A stretch of DNA of 64,000 nucleotides from Fen-1258 sp947085815 (lineage in GTDB: Bacteria > Bacteroidota > Ignavibacteria > Ignavibacteriales > Melioribacteraceae). The stretch is taken from the NCBI GenBank assembly GCA_947085815.1, contig CAMTXU010000007.1:1-64000 (forward strand), written 5' to 3'. A model generated the notes under the pieces. That model did no database searches and was not told the origin of the DNA. It saw only the letters and a list, made by a program, of their open reading frames with translations. The position numbers and the translations under genes are program-made. Below are positions 9,281-16,694 of the stretch, piece by piece (position 1 is the stretch's first letter; the number at the start of each line of letters is the position of its first letter).

Positions 9281-10240
9281 ATGAGTGAAGTTTTTATAAA
9301 GATTAACCGGGTTTATTCTTTTTCTTTTGTACTTGTTTTAGCATTTATTCTTTCGGGTAGTTGTAGTTTTATTACCGCTCAAGACTTTAACCCATCTGTA
9401 AAAAAGAAGTCCGATATTGTATCGCAAGAAGAAAAAGAATTCAACAAAATAAAACAACTAAAAGTAAAAACGCGTACCAAATATGCCGTTTTCAACGATG
9501 GCTCTAATCAAACGCCCGGTAAAAAAGTTTTATTGTCGGTTGAGCTCTTTAATAAAAAGGGATTGCTCACTAAGATGACAGAGCAAAACTCGGCTGGAAA
9601 TGTGATCTCACATTATACATTTACTTACGACTCAAAAGGACGCCCAATTAAAGCTGAGGGGAAAGATGATGCCGGAAAATTAAACACTCAGATTTCCAAA
9701 TATGATTCTCATGGAAATGAAATCGAACGTAGTTTAATCTCGGTCGGCCGTAAACGGTACGAGACAAATGCCGTTATGAAATACGATAATAGCGGAAATG
9801 TTATAGAGATAAATAATTTTGAAAACGATAAGCTCCGCGATCAGCAGCTGATTGAATACGAAAACAACGTAAGGAGAAAAACTTTCTACCTTGATAAGAA
9901 CGGAGATACGGTATTGGTATCAACTCCGGAATATAATTCTGTTGGGAAATTAATTAAGGAGGAGAGAAAAGAACCGAATGGCGCCACTCTCACTTATAAC
10001 TACAAATATGATTCAGCAGGCAACCTTGTTGAAATGGTCGATTACGAAACTAAACGGAATTATACTTCGGATGAAAAGGGAAATGTGACTGAATATAAAA
10101 TGTACCTTCTTGATGGAAGAAGACAGATACGGCTTGTGTTTAAATATAATTCTAAAGGTTTGCAGAGTGAACAAATTAGATATGACAATGCTGAGAGTGT
10201 TGTTCTTCATATGGTTTACGAATATGAGTATTACAAATAG
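9281..10240 (+). CDS. Secreted YD/RHS-repeat-like protein
   Basis: The 319-residue product has a signal sequence (hydrophobic residues about 13-29, likely cleaved near ITAQ) and then several degenerate repeats of about 20-25 residues with the pattern Y-D-S-x-G-x and YNSxGKL (for example FTYDSKGRPIKAEG, SKYDSHGNEIE, KYDSAGNLVEM, FKYNSKGLQSEQI). Repeats of this sort resemble the YD repeats of RHS-type proteins, which build beta-rich shells, but here there is no toxin core or large barrel. It probably folds as a beta-rich periplasmic or surface protein. A ribosome-binding site (GTGGAGATAG) supports the ATG. Function unknown. Confidence 0.75.
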   Translation: MSEVFIKINRVYSFSFVLVLAFILSGSCSFITAQDFNPSVKKKSDIVSQEEKEFNKIKQLKVKTRTKYAVFNDGSNQTPGKKVLLSVELFNKKGLLTKMTEQNSAGNVISHYTFTYDSKGRPIKAEGKDDAGKLNTQISKYDSHGNEIERSLISVGRKRYETNAVMKYDNSGNVIEINNFENDKLRDQQLIEYENNVRRKTFYLDKNGDTVLVSTPEYNSVGKLIKEERKEPNGATLTYNYKYDSAGNLVEMVDYETKRNYTSDEKGNVTEYKMYLLDGRRQIRLVFKYNSKGLQSEQIRYDNAESVVLHMVYEYEYYK

Positions 10241-10342
10241 TTAATCATGTTCGGATTTTATATCTCTAATAATCTTTACCGCTCTGTGCATCGAAAATGC
10301 CAGGAACAGAAAGATCAAAACGAGTAATGCATAACTTCTCAT
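10241..10342 (-). CDS. 33-residue single-helix membrane peptide
   Basis: On the minus strand ATG at 10342 opens a 33-codon frame ended by TAA (10243-10241). It starts MRSYALLVLIFLFLAFS and continues with a basic-acidic tail (HRAVKIIRDIKSEHD). One hydrophobic helix of about 13-14 residues followed by a charged tail is the pattern of a small membrane protein. The frame ends exactly beside the stop of the convergent secreted protein gene. A 7-bp inverted repeat lies 20-40 bases upstream. There is no strong ribosome-binding site. Conservation in relatives would decide whether it is real. Confidence 0.45.
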   Translation of the reverse strand: MRSYALLVLIFLFLAFSMHRAVKIIRDIKSEHD

Positions 10343-10361
10343 GTTATATTTTCTTTTTTTA

Positions 10362-10381
10362 CATGTTTAACATAAAACATG
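10362..10381. promoter_or_regulatory. CATGTTT/AAACATG inverted repeat upstream of the small peptide
   Basis: CATGTTT (10362-10368) and AAACATG (10375-10381) are exact inverted copies separated by six bases, about 20-39 bases upstream of the minus-strand ATG at 10342. The position fits an operator or promoter element, but no regulator is known. Confidence 0.35.
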
Positions 10382-10510
10382 ATTTGCCAAAAAAAAAGTG
10401 CAATAAGACATTCCTACTTAAGGTTGTGATTTGAGACAAGACCGTAGAAAGAATTTATATTCGAGATGAAAAATGATTAGTCGAACAAAAATTGTTAGTG
10501 ATATCAGAAA

Positions 10511-10978
10511 TTATTTAATGTTCCTCTCCTGAAAAAGTTTTAAGAACTCATTTTTATCATTACTCAACTGTTTGATTCTCTCTTCTTCGTCATTCTTTTC
10601 GAAAGACTGTTCGATGCTTTTGTAAAATTCATCTGAAGAAATTATTGTACAACCACAAACCTTTCCAAAATTCATTAAGCCATGGTCTGATGTAATTAAA
10701 ATTAGAAGACGCGGATTTTTCGAAGATTCAATTTCTCTCCGTATGAGATTATCGGAAATATCATTTTTCGAATACTCAATTTTTCCTTTTGAAAAATGGA
10801 GATGAAGATTCGGATGCCCGTCAAAATGAAGAGTCAATTTTATTTTCTTTCCACTGAAATACTTGTTGAGCAGATTAACTAATTTTTCACGGCTTGCTGG
10901 CTTATCTTTTTGTTGAAGTTGTTGGAAAGATTTGATTCTCCCAATCAAATTGTTGCCGTCTATTATATAGTGATTCAT
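10511..10978 (-). CDS. NYN-domain (PIN-like) ribonuclease
   Basis: From the ATG at 10978 the protein has 155 residues and begins MNHYIIDGNNLIGRI, the first acidic motif of NYN/YacP-type PIN-fold nucleases. A further acidic pattern follows (TLHFDGHP, then LILITSDHGLMNFG), consistent with a metal-dependent RNase site. An ATG nine codons further upstream (11005) is also in frame, but the family starts at MNHYIID. The tail is charged and helical. The gene follows the molybdenum hydroxylase genes on the minus strand with a 27-base gap. A broken copy of its first 50 bases is found at 13681-13729. Confidence 0.8.
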   Translation of the reverse strand: MNHYIIDGNNLIGRIKSFQQLQQKDKPASREKLVNLLNKYFSGKKIKLTLHFDGHPNLHLHFSKGKIEYSKNDISDNLIRREIESSKNPRLLILITSDHGLMNFGKVCGCTIISSDEFYKSIEQSFEKNDEEERIKQLSNDKNEFLKLFQERNIK

Positions 10979-11005
10979 CTTATTAAAAATTATTTTAGTA
11001 CGCAC

Positions 11006-13114
11006 TCAGACTAACTTGATGGGCAGCTTTCTAATTCTTTTACCCGTTGCATTAAATATAGCGTTACACAAAGCAGGCGGACAAGTACCCATTGCCAACT
11101 CTCCAACACCGCCAATTTTTTGTGTGCTCTTAATTATGTGCACTTCAACTTTTGGCATCTCCTTTAAAGTAAGAATTTGATAATCATCATAATTGCTTTC
11201 CACAACTCCACCTTTTCTTATATTGATCTCACCTTTTAATGCCGCCGAAAGAGCAAATGCTATTGTTCCTTCTATTTGAGATTCAACCGTATCGGGATTT
11301 ACTACAATGCCGCAATCAATTGCACAAACAAATCTGTCAATCCTTAACAGATTGTTTTCAACCGTAACTTCTGCAATTTGCGCGCAATAACTATCATAAG
11401 CTACTGCACATGCAATTCCTCTTCCCTTTCCTTTACTAAGTTTATTAAACCATCCGGCTTTTTCTGCTGCGGTTTCAAGAACATTTTTAAAGCGTGAATC
11501 ATTCGAGAGCAATTCTTTTCGTAATTCATACGGATCTTTTTTTAGCTCATGCGCCAATTCATCTAAAAAGGATTCAACAGCAAAAGGATTTTGTGTTCCA
11601 TAGACAGCTCTATACCAAGAGATTGGCACAGGCGTATTAACAACAGTTCCGCTTATTTGGATATAAGGAATTTGATACTTCAAACCTGTGGTTCCGCCTA
11701 CAATATCATAATCTCTCGGTACTTTTGGCGCGCCCAAATCTTGTGCCCTAATTGAAGGCGCTATAACATGATGTTGAAACTTGGTCACTTTTCCCTCCGC
11801 TATACTACCTTTTAAACTGTGTATACTTGCCGGTCGCAAATATCCATGTTTCATATCATCTTTGCGTGTCCAAGTAAGTTTAATTGGTTTACCAAATGCC
11901 TTTGCAATTTCTGCGGCTTCAACTGCATAGTCAGATCTTAGCTTTCTTCCAAAAGCACCGCCGATTAATGTTACGTGAATTGTAACATTTTCCGGTTTCA
12001 TCTCTAAAATTTTTGCAACTTGATTTTGAGCATCTTGCGGATTCTGAGAAGGCACCCACAATTCCGCTTTTCCATTTATAACAGAAGCAATTGCATTTAC
12101 AGGTTCCATCGGCGCGTGTGCAAGAAACGGAACTTCATATACCGATTCGATTTTTGTTTCGCCTTCAACTTCAACGGATTTTCCTATCACTTCTATTTCT
12201 GTGCCTTTACTATTTAGATGAGATTGCAAACTTTTATGAATGGATTCAGAATCGAGGTTTGCATTCGGACCACGATCCCAATCAATCACAAGCGCCTCTT
12301 TACCCTTGAAAGCGTTCCATGTCGAAGTTGCAATAACGGCAACTCCTCTTGATATTTTTATAACATCAACCACGCCATTAATTTTTCTGGTTTTTGAATC
12401 ATCATAGCTTTTCAAACTTCCGCCGAAAGCCGGACACCTTTCAACGGCTGCATAAAACATTCCCGGGATGACCACATCAATTCCAAATTTTGCCGCACCA
12501 TAGAGCTTTTCCGGAGTATCAGTTCTATGCACTCTATTGCCAATTACCTTGTAGTCTTTCGGATCCTTTAATTTCACATTTTGTGGAACAGGCAATTTGG
12601 ATGCGCCATCAACAAGTTCACCATAACTGATTTTTTTCCCGCTGATCTTGTTTATCACAAAACCCTTTTCAGCATAGCAATCTGATGTTTGTACAGACCA
12701 TTTTACAGCAGCGGCAGTTATTAACATTTCTCTTGCAGTGGCGCCTGCAATTCTAAACGGTTCGAAAGATGTTCTTATACTTTGGCTGCCTCCCGTTGTT
12801 TGACTGCCATATTTTTTATCACCATCGGCTTGTTCGATTCTTATTTTCTTAAAATCAACTTCTAATTCTTCAGCAACAAGCATAGGTAATGATGTGCGCA
12901 CTCCCTGCCCCATTTCCGAACGATGAACTATTACGGTTACAATTCCTTTGTTATCAATTTTCAAAAACACACTTGGAGAAAATATTTTTGGCTCTTCACC
13001 AAGTTTAATAAGAATCTCTTTAGCCGGTAAATATGTTGCCAAGAACAAACCGCCTCCGCTAAGACTGACAACTTTAATAAACTCTCGCCGGGTTTGTGTT
13101 TTCATTTTTTTCAT
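11006..13114 (-). CDS. Tat-exported molybdenum hydroxylase large subunit (isoquinoline 1-oxidoreductase beta-like)
   Basis: The protein belongs to the xanthine dehydrogenase/aldehyde oxidase group and would bind the molybdenum-cytosine-dinucleotide cofactor. I place the start at 13114: it gives a twin-arginine signal (QTRREFIKVVSLSGGG), is preceded by GGAGGG, and lies just after the stop of the small-subunit gene. An upstream ATG at 13189 would add 25 residues overlapping that gene. Visible motifs include GQGVRTSLPMLVAEEL, HAPMEPVNA, GGAFGRKL and the C-terminal GGVGE, which carries the catalytic Glu (about residue 672). The family hydroxylates aldehydes or N-heterocycles in the periplasm and passes electrons to the 2Fe-2S subunit. 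No cofactor-maturation or cytochrome gene is adjacent, and the substrate cannot be read from sequence. Confidence 0.92.
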   Translation of the reverse strand: MKKMKTQTRREFIKVVSLSGGGLFLATYLPAKEILIKLGEEPKIFSPSVFLKIDNKGIVTVIVHRSEMGQGVRTSLPMLVAEELEVDFKKIRIEQADGDKKYGSQTTGGSQSIRTSFEPFRIAGATAREMLITAAAVKWSVQTSDCYAEKGFVINKISGKKISYGELVDGASKLPVPQNVKLKDPKDYKVIGNRVHRTDTPEKLYGAAKFGIDVVIPGMFYAAVERCPAFGGSLKSYDDSKTRKINGVVDVIKISRGVAVIATSTWNAFKGKEALVIDWDRGPNANLDSESIHKSLQSHLNSKGTEIEVIGKSVEVEGETKIESVYEVPFLAHAPMEPVNAIASVINGKAELWVPSQNPQDAQNQVAKILEMKPENVTIHVTLIGGAFGRKLRSDYAVEAAEIAKAFGKPIKLTWTRKDDMKHGYLRPASIHSLKGSIAEGKVTKFQHHVIAPSIRAQDLGAPKVPRDYDIVGGTTGLKYQIPYIQISGTVVNTPVPISWYRAVYGTQNPFAVESFLDELAHELKKDPYELRKELLSNDSRFKNVLETAAEKAGWFNKLSKGKGRGIACAVAYDSYCAQIAEVTVENNLLRIDRFVCAIDCGIVVNPDTVESQIEGTIAFALSAALKGEINIRKGGVVESNYDDYQILTLKEMPKVEVHIIKSTQKIGGVGELAMGTCPPALCNAIFNATGKRIRKLPIKLV

Positions 13115-13115
13115 C

Positions 13116-13574
13116 TTATTTACCCTCCGTAAGTTTATCAATTGCCTTTCCAATTCTGTGGTATGTTCCGCATCGGCATAAAACGCCATTCATGGCTTCT
13201 TCTATCGTTTCTTTTGAAGGTTTATCTTTATTATTTAATATGGCTGCAAGAGTCATTATCTGTCCGGGTTGACAATACCCGCATTGTGAAACTTCCAGGT
13301 CGATCCATGTTTTGAAAATTGGATGATTTGAATTTTGAGTTAATCCCTCAATAGTAGTAATTGATTTTCCTTGAACCTCTTTGATGGTAATAGAACATGA
13401 ATGCTCTGCTTTACCGTTTATGTGAACGGTGCATGTTCCGCAAATACCTTCACCGCAACTGTATTTTGTTCCAGTTAGTCCAAGAGTGTCTCTTAAAACC
13501 CATAAAAGAGGAGTATCGGCATCTACATCAACTGTCTTTTTAACTCCGTTTACTTTAAATAGAAAGCGAGCCAT
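13116..13574 (-). CDS. 2Fe-2S subunit of the molybdenum hydroxylase (isoquinoline 1-oxidoreductase alpha-like)
   Basis: The 152-residue protein has both iron-sulfur clusters of the family: the plant-ferredoxin-type cluster (CGEGICGTCTVHINGKAEHSC) in residues about 38-62 and the C-terminal cluster (CGYCQPGQIM and CRCGTYHRI). It transfers electrons from the molybdenum subunit. It has no Tat signal and is probably exported by riding with the large subunit. It is the first gene of a two-gene operon: its TAA is followed after one base by the ATG of the large subunit. Confidence 0.94.
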   Translation of the reverse strand: MARFLFKVNGVKKTVDVDADTPLLWVLRDTLGLTGTKYSCGEGICGTCTVHINGKAEHSCSITIKEVQGKSITTIEGLTQNSNHPIFKTWIDLEVSQCGYCQPGQIMTLAAILNNKDKPSKETIEEAMNGVLCRCGTYHRIGKAIDKLTEGK

Positions 13575-13680
13575 AGTTATACCCTCTTAGGTTGATTTGT
13601 GATTGTTCTTAAAATAATCGAATTGATAAATAAGAGCAAGAAATCACCCGCTTGTACTAGTAATAATTCTTACAGTAAAA

Positions 13681-13729
13681 GATTCGATTCTCCTAATCAA
13701 ATTGTTGCTGTCTTAATATACTGGTTCAT
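13681..13729 (-). pseudogene. Frameshifted duplicate of the NYN gene start
   Basis: This 49-base stretch aligns with the first 50 bases of the intact NYN gene (10929-10978) at about 86 percent with one missing base. It retains the ATG and reads M-N-Q-Y-I before the frame shifts, after which the family sequence (N-N-L-I) continues in another frame. The two copies flank the hydroxylase operon in the same orientation. Confidence 0.7.
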
Positions 13730-13801
13730 TTTATACACACAAGGTTTATTGACACAACTTATATACTGACCATTTTATAACAAAAGCGATTCTAGTTTTA
13801 G

Positions 13802-14116
13802 GGTATCTCTAATAACTTCTCACGAAGTGATGTCCGAAGGACTTCTTACGGAGGATACCAAAAAGCTAATCTGTGAAAATTCGTTTTTATCCGTTTTCAC
13901 AACTGTCCCGTTAAGAAAATATTCTACTAAAAAGAAGCGATTAAGTGAAAAATTCTAACATTATTAGCAAAGAGAATTTCAAATCGATTTCTGTGATTCT
14001 CACAGTAACTATTGCTATTTAAATGACTTAGAAGAATTAACTATTTTTAAGCCGGACAGTAGTGATCCGTTTTATCTGTGTGTTCTATTCTTTAAATAAT
14101 AGTTTTTAGAGATACC
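13802..14116. repeat. MITE-like element of about 315 bp
   Basis: Terminal inverted repeats GGTATCTCTAATAACT (13802-13817) and AGTTTTTAGAGATACC (14101-14116) match at 15 of 16 positions. A five-base TTTTA lies just outside both ends (13796-13800, with one extra G, and 14117-14121) and could be a target duplication. There is no open frame for a transposase. The interior has short hairpins (for example GTCCGAAGGAC) and two segments similar to the core of the element at 37840-37947. Confidence 0.55.
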
Positions 14117-14551
14117 TTTTAATAAAATCATCTTATCAAATAGTATCAAATAACCACAGGAAAAGAATCTAAACCTTCGAGATACTTTGGTTAGTTTTTA
14201 TTCTTTGTAATTCTTCGATTTTAATCTTCATTAATTGGTAGATGGAAGTCTAATTTCTTTTGTGAAAGAATGACGATAAATAAAAAATTATTAGTAATCT
14301 TACATCATTCCTAACTGAATAATTCTCTTTAATAACAAATCTTCTTTTCAATTTTCAAATAGGTGAAGCATTGTCTGAATATTTTTATCGATGCATGGAT
14401 ATTTGGATATGAGAACGATGATCTTTTCTTTTCATCATAACAATTTTATGATTATTTGGAGTCTCTTTTTCTAAAAATACACAATTCCAGCTCGATTTGA
14501 ATATATACCCAAAGAATATTATTTATCATTTATTTAATTGTTCAGATGGAA

Positions 14552-14695
14552 ATGTTTTATAACATTTTATTTTTCGTAAACGGAAAGATTGTAAAAAGTG
14601 GCACACACAACGAATTGGTAGAGCAAGAAAAGTATTACAAGAAATTAATTAATTTTCAAAATCAAAATATTATATTGCGGTATCACAGCGACTAA
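14552..14695 (+). pseudogene. C-terminal fragment of an ABC transporter ATPase
   Basis: A 47-codon frame reads FFVNGKIVKSGTHNELVEQE, then Y-Y-K-K-L and a short tail. This matches the end of exporter-type ABC ATPase domains (the V-x-x-G-K-I-V-E-x-G-T-H-x-E-L pattern and the Y-x-x-L that follows it). Walker A, signature and Walker B are missing, so it is a remnant. It lies 14 bases upstream of the next gene and may supply nothing but leader sequence. Confidence 0.65.
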
Positions 14696-14709
14696 ATTTA
14701 TAAACGTAT

Positions 14710-16278
14710 ATGAAAAAAATTCTTATTTATTTTTTAGGTGTTATTTCGGTTTCACTTTTTGGTCAAAGCCAACCAACAAATCAAGATTATTGCAATCAGA
14801 GTAGAGCGGAATCTTTGATTCCGATACGCCCAGGAATTCCAGTCAAACAACCTTTCTGGAACGAAAAGGCAATGATGTTCAAATATGTCCCATCATTTCA
14901 ATTTGATAATACAAGTTGGATAATTCCTAATCCAAAACTATATAGGTATTCTGTTTTTTCATTCAGTGATAAACAATACTATACTTTTACAGCATCAACA
15001 CCTTTTGAAGCTTTAACACCGATTTGGGATAAAATACCCAATGGCGAAGTCTATCTAAAAGTAGAAGCCATTAGTGATGATGGATTAGATTTTGTTTTAG
15101 CAGGCAGTCGAATTTTTTATAAAACGGCTGCATTTTGTCCTCCTTATCCGGAAGCAAAATATTCTTACAAAGATGCATTTCTTAAGGGAATGCAGTTTAT
15201 CTACAATCAAAAACATATCCAAAACTGGTACATCTCAGGCAAACCGGATCATGAGGAACATAATCTATATTGCTATTCCTCATTAGAGGTTGGAAGTGTT
15301 ATCAATGCAATGCTGATGTATAATAAGTACTATCCCCAAAATGATAGTGCATTAGTTATCGCTTGTAAAGCTGCAGATTATCTTATTGCAAATGCTGAGC
15401 GTGCCGGATCACCATTAGAATATTTCCCGCAAGTTTACGAAGGCGATAAATTAACTGCCGGATCTTACGGTAAAGAAATGATAACGATTCAAGCCGCTCT
15501 AACAGGGAAAAGCTTTCTTGCTTTATACGATAAAACAAAAAATAAGAAGTATCTGAATGTCGCTATCAATATTGCTAATACTTATATAAAAAATCAGTTG
15601 CCTTCGGGAACATGGTATATAAGAATATATAAAGAAACAGGTAAACAGGTAACAGATGAACTTTGTATTCCAATTGAAATTGCTAATTTTCTTTCCGTAC
15701 TTATTAAAAAATATCAACAGCCACAATATCAGAAAGCTTCTGATTCAGCTATTAAGTGGATTTGGGATAATCCGATGAAAACATTCAACTGGACAGGTCA
15801 GTTCGAGGATGTTGCTGCTGCTAAACCATATCATAATCTTACAAAATATGAAGCTTCATGGTTTGCTCAATATCTGCTCAATAATAAAGATAAAGATTCA
15901 TCCTATGTTCGATTGGCTAAAGAACTGATTGCATTCTGTGAAGATCAATTTGTTGTGTGGGAAAAACCAGTTATGTATGACAACTGGAAAAATTCTACTG
16001 TTAGGTGGCAGGTTCCTTCTGTTTTAGAACAATACTTGTGTTATGTGCCAATAGATGCCAGTGTCGCTCAAATGGTAGAGACATTCTATTTAGCGTATGA
16101 TAAAACAGGCGATTCAATCTACCGCGAAAAAGCAATTGCTCTAGCAAATAGCTTGGTAAATAGCCAGAAAGGGAATGGCATGATTCCAACATTTTGGGTT
16201 CCCGGTTTTGGAGAGTTCTGGAATAATTGTATGGTTAGTAGTTTAACTGTACTTGAGAAGATGAGTACTGGTAAATAA
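14710..16278 (+). CDS. Secreted alpha/alpha-toroid (six-hairpin glycosidase-like) protein
   Basis: The 522-residue protein has a signal peptide (MKKILIYFLGVISVSLFGQ), an N-terminal beta-rich region (about 20-150) that looks like a carbohydrate-binding or Ig-like module, and a C-terminal part (about 165-515) of repeated paired helices with the rhythm of (alpha/alpha)6 barrels (for example LEVGSVINAMLMYNKYYP, ACKAADYLIANA, AALTGKSFLALYDKT, FYLAYDKTGDSIYREKA). Such folds occur in glycoside hydrolases, polysaccharide lyases and sugar epimerases. I cannot assign a family or catalytic residues. It has no T9SS tail, so it may act in the periplasm. It precedes the sensor kinase and may belong to the same carbohydrate cluster. 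Confidence 0.75.
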   Translation: MKKILIYFLGVISVSLFGQSQPTNQDYCNQSRAESLIPIRPGIPVKQPFWNEKAMMFKYVPSFQFDNTSWIIPNPKLYRYSVFSFSDKQYYTFTASTPFEALTPIWDKIPNGEVYLKVEAISDDGLDFVLAGSRIFYKTAAFCPPYPEAKYSYKDAFLKGMQFIYNQKHIQNWYISGKPDHEEHNLYCYSSLEVGSVINAMLMYNKYYPQNDSALVIACKAADYLIANAERAGSPLEYFPQVYEGDKLTAGSYGKEMITIQAALTGKSFLALYDKTKNKKYLNVAINIANTYIKNQLPSGTWYIRIYKETGKQVTDELCIPIEIANFLSVLIKKYQQPQYQKASDSAIKWIWDNPMKTFNWTGQFEDVAAAKPYHNLTKYEASWFAQYLLNNKDKDSSYVRLAKELIAFCEDQFVVWEKPVMYDNWKNSTVRWQVPSVLEQYLCYVPIDASVAQMVETFYLAYDKTGDSIYREKAIALANSLVNSQKGNGMIPTFWVPGFGEFWNNCMVSSLTVLEKMSTGK

Positions 16279-16694
16279 AATATAATCATAAGAACATTTG
16301 AATCATATAATGGAAAAACGCTATTAAAACATTTTTACAAACAAAGCACACCTTGCTGAAGAAAAAAAACTTGAGCATGCTCTTGCTGCTTAAACTTAAC
16401 TTGTAATGGGAATTTTCAGATTGAATAGTGATTAGTACACCTTAGCTTACAAAGATATTGCTGAAAAATGGACTGTTATACCGGTACAAAACTGAACTCT
16501 TGCCTTATCTCAGTCATCTATTTTTTTGATAAAAGACTTCAAAATATTCTTTAACTAAAAAATCCATTTACACAAATTATTTTACAGACTCCCCGATTTC
16601 GGGTACGCTTCCTCTTTTTTGCTGTTTGTCTCTATCGAAAAAGTAATTACCTTTAATACGCATTATTTCAAACACTCTATCGGCATTAGCCATT
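16279..16694. other. Intergenic region before the sensor kinase
   Basis: This 416-base stretch has no convincing gene. A small hairpin (CCCGATTTCGGG, 16592-16603) lies about 90 bases before the kinase start. The copies of the 22-bp motif found before the downstream genes are absent here. A short readable stretch at about 16450-16490 (YKDIAEKWTVIPVQN) could be a relic of a gene but ends in stops. Confidence 0.5.

Larger units (their letters stand above)
13575..14551. other. Gene-poor, AT-rich region with decayed elements
   Basis: No complete gene is visible here. It contains a broken copy of the start of the NYN gene (13681-13729) and a MITE-like inverted-repeat element (13802-14116). The rest, to the ABC transporter remnant at 14552, has many stops in all frames and no recognised signal beyond the promoter that must exist for the minus-strand hydroxylase operon. 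Confidence 0.6.

Noticed and set aside
11990..12310. Plus-strand open frames within the hydroxylase gene
   Set aside because: They are antisense shadows of the strongly conserved minus-strand coding sequence and lack family similarity or ribosome-binding sites.
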